From contig CANNCA010000002.1 in the NCBI GenBank assembly GCA_947503005.1, positions 310,001 to 374,000 on the forward strand: DNA of 64,000 nt, written 5' to 3'. Under the pieces are notes generated by a model. The model searched no databases. It saw nothing but the letters and a program-made list of their open reading frames with translations, and had not been told where the DNA came from. Shown here one piece after another: positions 1-7,125 of this stretch. Position 1 is the stretch's first letter, and every line of letters starts with the position of its first letter. A program made the position numbers and the translations under genes. Origin of the DNA: an uncultured Flavobacteriaceae bacterium (lineage in GTDB: Bacteria > Bacteroidota > Bacteroidia > Flavobacteriales > Flavobacteriaceae).

Positions 1-50
1 AGTCACTTCGAGTGATGGAGTATCAAAGCTTCAAGTTTGAGAGTATTTTA

Positions 51-89
51 AACTAAAAAAGACCCGCAGTTAGCGGGTCTTTTTTAGTT
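51..89. terminator. Bidirectional intrinsic terminator
   Basis: A perfect 17-bp inverted repeat with core GACCCGC/GCGGGTC and a 5-base loop is flanked by A and T runs on both sides, so it can terminate either strand. The stop codon of the endonuclease III gene (70-72) lies in the loop, so the terminator arm also encodes the last residues of the protein. A bidirectional terminator here implies a convergent gene ending just before the window start. Confidence 0.9.
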
Positions 90-732
90 TATGATAGTCA
101 TCCAAGACTTTTTTTCTTCCAATGGTCTTGGTAATAATGTCTTTTTCCAACTCCCAGCCTCGAGCAGGTGAATATTCTCGTCCGTACCAAATAATCTGTA
201 AATGCAAATCATTCCATAATTCCTTGGGGAATAACCGCTTTGCATCTTTTTCAGTTTGAACTACATTTTTTCCATTTGAGAAACCCCACCTGTATAGTAG
301 CCTGTGAATATGTGTGTCTACCGGGAAAGCAGGAATACCAAAAGCTTGGGAGACTACAACACTAGCTGTTTTGTGACCTACGGACGGAAATTCTTCCAAA
401 AGTGCTATGTCCTTTGGAACAACACCATCGTATTCTTCGACCAATATTTTAGAAAGTCCATAAATTCCTTTTGCTTTCGTGGGCGAAAGACCTACGGGTT
501 TGATGATTTCCCTAATTTCATCCACAGAAAGTTTTACCATGTCATACGGATTGTCGGCCTTGGCAAAAAGTAAGGGTGTAATTTGGTTTACACGTACATC
601 AGTACTTTGGGCCGACATTAAAACGGCTATCAGCAGGGTATACGGGTCCTTATGTTCAAGCGGGACGGGAATCGTCGGATAAAGTTCTTGAAGTTTCCGG
701 ATTACAAAATCAACCTTTTCAGATTTGTTCAT
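70..732 (-). CDS. nth: Endonuclease III-family DNA glycosylase lacking the Fe-S cluster
   Basis: Base-excision repair glycosylase/AP lyase (220 aa) that removes oxidised pyrimidines. The helix-hairpin-helix motif FPSVGHKTA carries the catalytic Lys at residue 121, and VDTH supplies the catalytic Asp at 139, so catalysis should be intact. The C-terminal loop that normally binds a 4Fe-4S cluster through four cysteines reads GREYSPARG, and the whole protein contains no cysteine, so the cluster is absent. As far as I recall this is a lineage trait of related bacteria rather than decay. It is divergent from the Bcp peroxiredoxin gene, with 54 bp between them, and its stop codon sits inside the downstream terminator. 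Confidence 0.93.
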   Translation of the reverse strand: MNKSEKVDFVIRKLQELYPTIPVPLEHKDPYTLLIAVLMSAQSTDVRVNQITPLLFAKADNPYDMVKLSVDEIREIIKPVGLSPTKAKGIYGLSKILVEEYDGVVPKDIALLEEFPSVGHKTASVVVSQAFGIPAFPVDTHIHRLLYRWGFSNGKNVVQTEKDAKRLFPKELWNDLHLQIIWYGREYSPARGWELEKDIITKTIGRKKVLDDYHKLKKTR

Positions 733-739
733 ATTTGTT

Positions 740-747
740 TAACTTTG
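740..747 (+). promoter_or_regulatory. Candidate -7 element (TAACTTTG) for bcp
   Basis: TAACTTTG matches the Bacteroidota -7 consensus TAnnTTTG and lies 39 bp before the bcp start codon. No well-spaced -33 TTG is visible upstream, so support is partial. Confidence 0.4.
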
Positions 748-786
748 GATAAAATTATTTAAACATAAAACTAATAAAATAACGAC

Positions 787-1239
787 ATGAAAACTTTAAA
801 AGCGGGAGATAAGGTGCCCGAATTTTCAGCAAGAGATCAAGATGGCAATACTATCAAATTATCTGATTATAAGGGAAGAAAATTAATCGTTTTTTTCTAT
901 CCCAAAGCAAATACACCTGGTTGTACCGCAGAAGCTTGTAATTTGCGGGACAACTATAAGGAGTTGAAAGCTCAAGGTTATGAGCTATTGGGGGTTAGTG
1001 CCGATTCAGAAAAGAAACAAACTAATTTCAGGAATAAATTCAAATTTCCCTTTCCGCTATTGGCAGATGAAGACCATACCGTCATCAATACTTTTGGTGT
1101 TTGGGGTCCAAAGAAATTCATGGGTCGGGAATACGACGGTATTCATAGAATGACCTTTATAATAGACGAAACCGGAACTATTTCAAAGGTTATCGAAAAA
1201 GTGAAAACAAAAGATCATGCTGCTCAAATTTTAGATTAA
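787..1239 (+). CDS. bcp: Thioredoxin-dependent thiol peroxidase (Bcp/PrxQ)
   Basis: Peroxiredoxin of the BCP/PrxQ group (150 aa) that reduces hydrogen peroxide and organic hydroperoxides in the cytoplasm with electrons from thioredoxin. The active-site stretch NTPGCTAEAC has the peroxidatic Cys at 46 and the resolving Cys at 51, the atypical two-cysteine arrangement in which both lie in one helix. Length and start are typical of the family. It stands alone, divergent from nth, and is followed 24 bp later by a strong bidirectional terminator. Confidence 0.95.
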   Translation: MKTLKAGDKVPEFSARDQDGNTIKLSDYKGRKLIVFFYPKANTPGCTAEACNLRDNYKELKAQGYELLGVSADSEKKQTNFRNKFKFPFPLLADEDHTVINTFGVWGPKKFMGREYDGIHRMTFIIDETGTISKVIEKVKTKDHAAQILD

Positions 1240-1262
1240 ATTTAGCAGGTATGGGAAACAAA

Positions 1263-1291
1263 AAAAGCCCTTGATTTCATCAAGGGCTTTT
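1263..1291. terminator. Bidirectional intrinsic terminator
   Basis: Perfect 13-bp stem AAAAGCCCTTGAT/ATCAAGGGCTTTT with a 3-base loop, lying between the convergent bcp gene and the unknown gene ending at 1308. A and T runs on both arms let it serve both strands. Confidence 0.9.
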
Positions 1292-1307
1292 CTGATTTTG
1301 ACGTTTT

Positions 1308-2765
1308 TTATGATTTTTCTGATGTTAATAACTTTCTGGTAAACAGACTTTCAGTCTTTATCATTTCAGCAATACCTTCAGGCAATTGTTCTTCCCAACC
1401 ATCCTCGTTATTAGTGATTTTTTTGAGTACATCCCTAGAGAAAATATGCATGATCTCCGGATCATAATCGATGATATCCATCACCTTGCCATTGTATTTA
1501 AAGAATTTATAAAGCTCTTTCATTCTTGGATGAACCTTCACATTGTTACTGGTCATTATTTGACCGGTTTCGGTATCCTTCATCGGATACAAATACACCT
1601 GAAGATCTTTGAAGAAAAGTTTGCCGAATGCTTCCAATATTCCACCGCTTAGGTGTCTATAATATTTTTCATCAAAAATATCTACCAGATTGTTCACGCC
1701 CATAGTAAGACCAATACGTTGTTTGGTATAATTATTAAAATATTCAACAAGCTTATAATATTCTTGAAACTTTGAAATCATTACGAAATGACCTAAGGAG
1801 CAAAGAAGTTTGGCGCGATCCATGAAATCTTGCTCATCAATTTCACCTGATGCCCTTAAATTTGATAGTGTTATTTCAAAAATGACTATAGTTTTGTCCA
1901 CGTCGACCATCTGGTCGCGAACGAATATATCATATGACTTCTGGAACATATCCATATTTACCTTGGTAACCGGCCTAAAACTACCTCGTAGTGCCAAGAT
2001 GTTCTTTTTATACAGAATTGCTGCAGGCAACACATTATTACCGTCAGGACCGAACATAACCGCATCGGTCATATCATTTCTAATAAGCTGTAGACTCATC
2101 AAGCGATTATCCACATCCTTAAAGTTGGGGCCGGCAAAATTGACCATATCTATCTCAATGGTATCCCTGTCAATGTGATCATAAAGATATTTGAGCATTT
2201 TTTTAGGCTTATGGTATTTGTAAAAAGCACCATAAATCAAGTTCACACCTAGAATACCTAAGGTTTCTTGTTGTAGCCTGGCTTCGTTCTGTTTAAAGCG
2301 AACATGAAGAATAATCTCATCAAATTCTTTCTGTTTTGGATCCAGTTGAAATCGTATTCCTATCCAGCCATGACCTTTGTATCGTTTTGAAAAATCAATA
2401 GTAGCGACCGTGTTCGCATAAGAGAAAAATAAGCGATCAGGGTGACTTTCTCTACTGATACGTTCTTCCATAAGGTTCATCTCATGATCTAACATGGTTT
2501 TTAACCTTGCTTGGGTTACGTAACGGCCGTCTTTTTCAATTCCGTAAATAGCATCGCTAAATTGTTTGTCATAGGCACTCATGGCCTTCGCTATAGTGCC
2601 CGAGGCTCCACCTGACCTGAAAAAATGTCGCGCGGTTTCTTGTCCAGCACCTATTTCTGCAAATGTTCCGTAGATATCTGGATTTAAATTTATTCGAAGT
2701 GTTTTAGCCTTTATTGAAGGGATATTTTCAAACGCCGTGTCGCGCCTTTGAACTGCTGAAGCCAT
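1308..2765 (-). CDS. Conserved protein of unknown function (485 aa)
   Basis: I do not recognise the family. The 485-aa protein has no signal peptide and no membrane segment, is rich in charged and aromatic residues, and looks like a soluble multi-domain cytoplasmic protein. A motif-like stretch near residues 240-260 (MFGPDGNNVLPAAILYKK) and the C-terminal MDIIDYDPEIMHIFSRDVL look conserved in style but match no catalytic signature I know. The gene stands alone between a bidirectional terminator and its own -7 element. Codon use and length resemble its neighbours, so it is a real gene; its function is open. Confidence 0.85.
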   Translation of the reverse strand: MASAVQRRDTAFENIPSIKAKTLRINLNPDIYGTFAEIGAGQETARHFFRSGGASGTIAKAMSAYDKQFSDAIYGIEKDGRYVTQARLKTMLDHEMNLMEERISRESHPDRLFFSYANTVATIDFSKRYKGHGWIGIRFQLDPKQKEFDEIILHVRFKQNEARLQQETLGILGVNLIYGAFYKYHKPKKMLKYLYDHIDRDTIEIDMVNFAGPNFKDVDNRLMSLQLIRNDMTDAVMFGPDGNNVLPAAILYKKNILALRGSFRPVTKVNMDMFQKSYDIFVRDQMVDVDKTIVIFEITLSNLRASGEIDEQDFMDRAKLLCSLGHFVMISKFQEYYKLVEYFNNYTKQRIGLTMGVNNLVDIFDEKYYRHLSGGILEAFGKLFFKDLQVYLYPMKDTETGQIMTSNNVKVHPRMKELYKFFKYNGKVMDIIDYDPEIMHIFSRDVLKKITNNEDGWEEQLPEGIAEMIKTESLFTRKLLTSEKS

Positions 2766-2811
2766 TTTGTTATATTAATTTGATAGCAATTAAATAATGT
2801 TACCAGAATCA

Positions 2812-2819
2812 CAAAGTTA
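2812..2819 (-). promoter_or_regulatory. Candidate -7 element (TAACTTTG, minus strand)
   Basis: CAAAGTTA on the plus strand reads TAACTTTG on the minus strand, a match to TAnnTTTG, and lies 46 bp upstream of the start at 2765. No -33 TTG is seen at the usual spacing. Confidence 0.45.
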
Positions 2820-2947
2820 ACAAGTTCGGGGTATCTGAGTAAGAAACGTTTCAAATATTTAAATATTCTTTTAGGCATTAGCTATTTCATGCCTTTAAAC
2901 GTCATATTTAAGGACTGTTTTTTAATAGATCAATTGAAATAATCGGT

Positions 2948-2976
2948 TTGTTTTCAGCGAATATGTCCTAATTTTG
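2948..2976 (+). promoter_or_regulatory. Bacteroidota sigma-A promoter, leaderless arrangement
   Basis: TTG (2948-2950) and TAATTTTG (2969-2976) are separated by 18 bp, a textbook -33/-7 pair. The ATG at 2983 begins only 7 bp after the -7 box, where transcription should start, so the mRNA would have little or no leader. A TTG codon at 2974 lies within the -7 box and cannot be the start codon of a transcript from this promoter. Confidence 0.75.
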
Positions 2977-2982
2977 AAAAAG

Positions 2983-3759
2983 ATGAGCAATCGGTTGAAA
3001 GTTACTTTTTTAGGTACGGGAACTTCACAAGGTGTGCCTGTGATTGGTAGTGAGCATCCTGTTTGTTTGAGTAAGAATCCAAAAGACAATCGGTTACGGG
3101 TATCAGTTTTGTTGTCTTGGGACCATTACAATTACGTAATCGACTGTGGGCCTGACTTCCGGCAGCAGATGCTTACCAATAAGGTTAATAAACTAGATGG
3201 AATTTTATTCACGCATGAACACTCCGATCATACCGCGGGAATAGATGATATTAGACCGTATTTCTTTCGTCAAGGTGACATTCCCATATATGCCCATAAA
3301 CGAGTGATTTCGTCTTTGAAAAAGCGATTTGACTATATCTTTGCTGATGAGAACCGATATCCCGGAGCACCCGCGGTTTCCATAAATGAGATAAAAAACA
3401 ATAGCTCTTTTAAAATTGGTGATACTGCTGTTGTTCCCGTTGAAGCATATCACAATCGACTTCCGGTCTTTGGTTTTCGCATAAAAGACTTCACCTATTT
3501 GACCGATGTGAAAACGATAGAAGCATCTGAGATGAAAAAAATAAAAAATTCCAAAATATTGGTAGTCAATGCATTACGGGAAGAAGCGCATCATTCGCAT
3601 TTTAACTTAGAGGAGGCCTTGGCTTTTTCAGAAGAAGTTGGTGCCGAGAAAACCTATTTTACGCATATTAGTCATCTTCTGGGCTTTCACGACGTGGTGG
3701 AAAAAAAACTACCAAAGAATGTACATTTGGCATATGATAATTTGGTGATCGACGTTTAG
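2983..3759 (+). CDS. MBL-fold metallohydrolase, PhnP-like phosphodiesterase
   Basis: Metallo-beta-lactamase-fold hydrolase (258 aa from the ATG). The di-metal motif HEHSDH lies at residues 78-83 after VIDCGPDFR, a combination typical of PhnP-type phosphoribosyl cyclic phosphodiesterases and related RNase Z-like enzymes. Later histidines (in AYHNRLPVFGF, EEAHHSH and FTHISHLLGFHD) can complete two metal sites. It is cytoplasmic, with no signal peptide. I chose ATG 2983 over an in-frame TTG at 2974 because the TTG lies inside the -7 promoter box. The physiological substrate is not evident; there is no phn operon nearby. Confidence 0.85.
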   Translation: MSNRLKVTFLGTGTSQGVPVIGSEHPVCLSKNPKDNRLRVSVLLSWDHYNYVIDCGPDFRQQMLTNKVNKLDGILFTHEHSDHTAGIDDIRPYFFRQGDIPIYAHKRVISSLKKRFDYIFADENRYPGAPAVSINEIKNNSSFKIGDTAVVPVEAYHNRLPVFGFRIKDFTYLTDVKTIEASEMKKIKNSKILVVNALREEAHHSHFNLEEALAFSEEVGAEKTYFTHISHLLGFHDVVEKKLPKNVHLAYDNLVIDV

Positions 3760-3823
3760 AGATTAGTTTAAAAGATTATCTAGCTCATTAGTTATGGCTA
3801 TAATTTAAGATAAAGTGAATGGG

Positions 3824-3843
3824 ATTCCCGCCTGAGCGGGAAT
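3824..3843. repeat. dRS3-like palindrome (ATTCCCGC-CTGA-GCGGGAAT)
   Basis: Perfect 8-bp inverted repeat with a 4-base loop between two co-directional genes. The ATTCCC...GGGAAT form and the trailing GA resemble the dRS3-type intergenic repeat known from Neisseria and seen in many genomes. It has no T-run, so it is not a classic terminator. I saw a single copy in this window. Confidence 0.55.
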
Positions 3844-3864
3844 GAAAAATAAAAACAGTTTTCT

Positions 3865-4359
3865 ATGAAAAAGAATATATTTCTTTATCTATTTGTTTTT
3901 GCAGCCTTGATTGCATTGTACCTCGTGGTAAGTGGTGGTAAGATGTCCGAAGAAAAAGACGCAAAAATCCAAAAATTGAATGGACAGGTCGACACGTATA
4001 AAGATTCAGTTCAGGGATTACAATTGAAAGTGTTGGACATGCAGTATTTCTCTTTGGAGAACAATGATGACGCTCTGGCATATTACGAGCATCTGGATAT
4101 CGAAGACCCCGCCAGATACATCGCCGATAAACTTCTAGAAACCAATGAAAGTAGTGGGAATAATCCGTTGATACCCTATGAGGGAATGGATGGCGATTTC
4201 AAATTGAACAAAATCAAAATCATGAACCATAAATGGATCATAGCTGATTTTTCGGATGGAAAATACTGGGGTGAGGTATTACTAAGATATGAACTCAAAG
4301 ATGATATGGGCGTTGATTTCACATTGATTGACCATTTGTTGTATACCAGAAGCAACTAG
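3865..4359 (+). CDS. Membrane-anchored hypothetical protein (164 aa)
   Basis: Unrecognised family. Residues 4-23 form one hydrophobic segment (KNIFLYLFVFAALIALYLVV), followed by a charged, coiled-coil-like stretch (EEKDAKIQKLNGQVDTYKD) and a soluble alpha/beta-looking domain from about residue 65 to 164. It is most likely an inner-membrane protein with one N-terminal anchor and the globular part outside the cytoplasm. It ends convergently with the esterase gene: the four bases CTAG at 4356-4359 provide the stop codon of both genes. Confidence 0.8.
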   Translation: MKKNIFLYLFVFAALIALYLVVSGGKMSEEKDAKIQKLNGQVDTYKDSVQGLQLKVLDMQYFSLENNDDALAYYEHLDIEDPARYIADKLLETNESSGNNPLIPYEGMDGDFKLNKIKIMNHKWIIADFSDGKYWGEVLLRYELKDDMGVDFTLIDHLLYTRSN

Positions 4360-5015
4360 ATTTTATCGTCCAACCATTTTTTGAACGAATGAAAGTTTTG
4401 AGGGGCTACACCATGACCTACCGGAAATTCTTCGTAGACGTGCTCAATTCCCAGCTTTTTTAAGAATTCAGGTGCTCGTTGTGCCCATTCCGGAGGAATT
4501 ACTTGATCCACTTGGCCATGCGAAGCGTATATTTTAAGATTTTCGTGATTTTTTTCTTTATAGCCTATTTTCAAAATTCCTTCATTGATATAACCACTTA
4601 AGGCAACCACATTTTTTATTTTTTCGGGGTAGGATAGTGCAACCGCATAGCTCAAAATTGTGCCTTGGCTAAAACCCAGTAAAGTAACCTTATTTTTGTC
4701 AAGACCATATATTTCGCAAGCCTCATCAATAAAAGCAACAATTTTCTCCCGTGATTGTACAGCTTGCTCATCATCGCTCCATTTGCCCTGTTGGGCATCG
4801 AAATTTATAGCGTACCAGGCATTGCCAAAAGGTTGCATAGGGTAGGGGGCCCGTACTGAGATTACGCAAAACTCTGGCTGTAATTCAGGAGCGAAGGTGA
4901 AAAGATCTTCTTCATTGCTGCCATAGCCGTGAAACATAAAAAGTACAGGGGGTTTTCCTTCGGTGACCGATGATGGTCTGATTAAGTGTTCAAGGGATAG
5001 GGGGGCGGTGGTCAT
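4356..5015 (-). CDS. Carboxylesterase/phospholipase-type alpha/beta hydrolase
   Basis: Serine hydrolase of the Abhydrolase_2 (carboxylesterase/acyl-protein thioesterase) family, 219 aa, cytoplasmic. The oxyanion region LFMFHGYGSNEEDL near residue 25, nucleophile Ser116 in GFSQGT, Asp170 in HGQVDQVIP and His201 in VGHGV form a complete catalytic triad. Length is typical. The start is only 7 bp downstream of the stop of the DUF4870-like gene (5023-5346), so they are probably co-transcribed. The natural substrate is unknown; short-chain esters or lysophospholipids are usual. Confidence 0.9.
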   Translation of the reverse strand: MTTAPLSLEHLIRPSSVTEGKPPVLFMFHGYGSNEEDLFTFAPELQPEFCVISVRAPYPMQPFGNAWYAINFDAQQGKWSDDEQAVQSREKIVAFIDEACEIYGLDKNKVTLLGFSQGTILSYAVALSYPEKIKNVVALSGYINEGILKIGYKEKNHENLKIYASHGQVDQVIPPEWAQRAPEFLKKLGIEHVYEEFPVGHGVAPQNFHSFKKWLDDKI

Positions 5016-5022
5016 TTGAGTC

Positions 5023-5346
5023 TTATTGGATGAAGGTAAACCATTTTTGAAAATAGGGACCTAGAATGGGAACGGACTGTCTTTTTTCTGTTAATGCACC
5101 GATAAAACCATATCCCCATAAAACAATATAACATACGTAAAGGCCAATCCAAGCATATTCATTGAACCATTGACTAATGAAAAGAGCGAAACCTAAAAAG
5201 AATAAATGAAGGCCAAAAGCTTGCCTTGTATGAAAACGGGCAAATTCATTCTTGGGTTCGGCATTCATGGTAAAAGCGATTAACGCACCAACAATGGTAA
5301 AATAGGCAACTATCGCGGTGGTCTTTCCTTCTTTTTCGATACTCAT
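5023..5346 (-). CDS. DUF4870/Tic20-like small membrane protein
   Basis: 107-aa protein with about three hydrophobic segments and the pattern of DUF4870/Tic20-like proteins: an N-terminal GKTTAIVAYFTIVGALIAFTMN segment, then NEFARFHTRQAF, which matches the family's conserved F-x-x-[FY]-H-x-x-Q-A motif. It is a paralogue of the next upstream gene (5428-5742), with the same architecture and length. Function is unknown. It appears to head a two-gene unit with the esterase, from its own promoter with a start only 4 bp beyond the -7 box. Confidence 0.85.
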   Translation of the reverse strand: MSIEKEGKTTAIVAYFTIVGALIAFTMNAEPKNEFARFHTRQAFGLHLFFLGFALFISQWFNEYAWIGLYVCYIVLWGYGFIGALTEKRQSVPILGPYFQKWFTFIQ

Positions 5347-5350
5347 GTTT

Positions 5351-5381
5351 CAAAAGTAGGCTAACCGTGGATTTTTGGCAA
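5351..5381 (-). promoter_or_regulatory. Bacteroidota promoter, leaderless arrangement (minus strand)
   Basis: On the minus strand TTG (5381-5379) is followed after 20 bp by TACTTTTG (5358-5351), fitting -33/-7. The ATG at 5346 starts 4 bp after the -7 box, so the transcript would be leaderless or nearly so. Confidence 0.7.
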
Positions 5382-5427
5382 AAAAAAGAGACCCAAAGTG
5401 GATCTCAATAAAAAAGGAAAAGTCTCT

Positions 5428-5742
5428 TTATCCAATATCCCCTACTAAGGGTACTTTGTCCATTTTACCGTTGACAGCATTGATAAGGCCTAAGATGGCA
5501 AGAACCCAGCCAGCGTAGGTCAAATATCCTAATACGCCAACACCTGTTATCATAACCAATATACTTGCGATTATCGATATTATGATGCCAGCAATCCAAG
5601 CTCTAAGGGCCTGGCCGATATGGAATTTTGCAAACGCATTGTTTTTATCTTTATTCATAAACCATGCAATAAGAGTTCCGATAAGCGTAACATATGCAAT
5701 AATTGCCATTGTTTTTCCTTCGTCAATTGTACTTTGTTCCAT
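5428..5742 (-). CDS. DUF4870/Tic20-like small membrane protein
   Basis: 104-aa membrane protein with about three transmembrane segments, homologous to the neighbouring 107-aa protein. It shares an N-terminal GKTMAIIAYVTLIGTLIAWFMN segment and NAFAKFHIGQALRAW, the F-H-x-x-Q-A signature of DUF4870-type proteins. The central segment (IAGIIISIIASILVMITGVG) and the terminal LGLINAVNGK are typical of this family. The two genes look like an old tandem duplication, since identity is limited to the motif regions. Function is unknown; an 81-bp gap separates them and the downstream copy has its own promoter. Confidence 0.87.
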   Translation of the reverse strand: MEQSTIDEGKTMAIIAYVTLIGTLIAWFMNKDKNNAFAKFHIGQALRAWIAGIIISIIASILVMITGVGVLGYLTYAGWVLAILGLINAVNGKMDKVPLVGDIG

Positions 5743-5788
5743 ACTATAAAATTTAAGGTTGATTAATTTAAATATAACAGCAAATTAC

Positions 5789-7042
5789 TTAAATAATTGC
5801 TTGATTGTTGCTAATCACCCCTAAAATGGTACCTTTCATCTGACTGTTTAAAAATATGCTGTTTTTAGAGCTTGACGAAATGTGCTTGATTTCAAAGGAA
5901 TACGTCGATTTGGGTTCGAACAGGGTTAAATTAGCTTCGGCACCTTCTTGCAATAACGGAGTTTCAATACCATAGCGTTCTCTGCCTTTGGTCAATAGTT
6001 CTATTGCTTTTTCCATTCCAAAGATGTGATTCGCTATACCGAAAGCACTTTCCAAACCTATACTTCCATCTTCTGCATTATCGAATTCCACTTGTTTTAA
6101 TTCAATATTTAAGGGTATATGGTCAGAAGTGATATAATCTATCGTTCCCTTCTTTACACCATCAACTAGTGCTTTTGAATCCTTTTTTGTCCGCAAAGGC
6201 GGCAACACTTTGAATATCGAATCGAATTCGAAAAGTGACTCATCTGTAAAATGAAGGTTATGCAAGGCAACGCTGCAAGTAACATCCAACCCTTTTTTCT
6301 TTGCATCAGCGATAAGCTTGACCGAATTGGCTGTTGAAATGGTCGGAATGTGCAGTTTTCCTCCGGCATACTCCAATATAAAGAGGTCACGAGCTATTTG
6401 AAGTTCTTCAGCTAAAGCGGGAATTCCCTTTAGGCCCATTTGCGTTGAAACTTCACCCTCATTGACAACGCCTTTACCTGCGATTTGCATATCCATGGGA
6501 AAGGAATGCACCAATCCATCAAAATTCTGGGTGTACTGTAGGGCTATTTTTAACAAATTCGCATTTTGAACGGGATGTTTAAAATCATAAAAGCCAACTG
6601 CTCCGGCACTTCGCATATCAAAGAGTTCGGCCAAATCAGTTCCCTCTGATTTCATGGTTAAGGTACCCAAGGGGTGCAGTCTTGTTGCATTGGACTTCGC
6701 AGCGTTCTTTAAAAAAACAATATCTGAACTACTATCGGGTGCCGGATTGGTATTAGGGTTCAATACAATATCGGTGAAACCACTTTTAGCGGCTGTATGT
6801 AATCCGTTTGAAATGGTTTCCCTTTCCTCATAACCGGGTTCGCCAAAACTTACGCTGGTGTCGAACCATCCAATGGAGACATGAAGGTTTTTCGACTCGA
6901 TGATTTTGGTCTTGCCAGAAGTATTGAGTTTAGTGGCTATTTTATTGATCACACCATTCTTAATAAGGATATCGCGCTTTTTCAGAAGGATTTCCTTGTT
7001 GACATGGTCGACTATGGTAGCGGATTTAAGAAGTATGTTCAT
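5789..7042 (-). CDS. Dihydroorotase homologue with lost HxH metal site
   Basis: Amidohydrolase-superfamily protein (417 aa) that aligns along its length with type I dihydroorotase, the third step of pyrimidine synthesis. Where active enzymes have D-x-H-x-H-x-R-E-P-G, this protein reads DTSVSFGEPG (residues 61-70): both metal-binding histidines are Ser63 and Ser65, and the substrate-binding Arg is Gly67. Other landmarks remain, including LHIPTIST and TSDHIP. It is therefore probably not a working dihydroorotase by itself, and may resemble the non-catalytic PyrC-like subunits known in some bacteria. It lies 83 bp downstream of the BatA/VWA gene on the same strand. Databases are likely to label it pyrC. 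Confidence 0.85.
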   Translation of the reverse strand: MNILLKSATIVDHVNKEILLKKRDILIKNGVINKIATKLNTSGKTKIIESKNLHVSIGWFDTSVSFGEPGYEERETISNGLHTAAKSGFTDIVLNPNTNPAPDSSSDIVFLKNAAKSNATRLHPLGTLTMKSEGTDLAELFDMRSAGAVGFYDFKHPVQNANLLKIALQYTQNFDGLVHSFPMDMQIAGKGVVNEGEVSTQMGLKGIPALAEELQIARDLFILEYAGGKLHIPTISTANSVKLIADAKKKGLDVTCSVALHNLHFTDESLFEFDSIFKVLPPLRTKKDSKALVDGVKKGTIDYITSDHIPLNIELKQVEFDNAEDGSIGLESAFGIANHIFGMEKAIELLTKGRERYGIETPLLQEGAEANLTLFEPKSTYSFEIKHISSSSKNSIFLNSQMKGTILGVISNNQAII

Positions 7043-7125
7043 TTCATCTGTTTATTTTTATTTCTTTCATCGGTCAGATGTAATTCACCATCGAACATCT
7101 CGGTTAGTTTGAGAATTTACTTGGC

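Noticed and set aside
3-56. Possible C-terminal end of a plus-strand gene (17 codons to TAA at 54-56)
   Set aside because: The bidirectional terminator suggests a convergent gene, but 17 codons are too few to identify it and another frame also stays open to a stop at 38-40.
304-573. Plus-strand open frame opposite nth
   Set aside because: A shadow of the nth coding strand with no motif; the minus-strand frame matches endonuclease III throughout.
1810-2178. Plus-strand 122-codon frame inside the unknown 485-aa gene
   Set aside because: Antisense shadow without recognisable domains or a promoter; a similar case is 23703-24068 opposite the phosphoesterase.
2974-2982. TTG start for the MBL hydrolase
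   Set aside because: The TTG lies inside the -7 promoter box; ATG 2983 is the first usable start.
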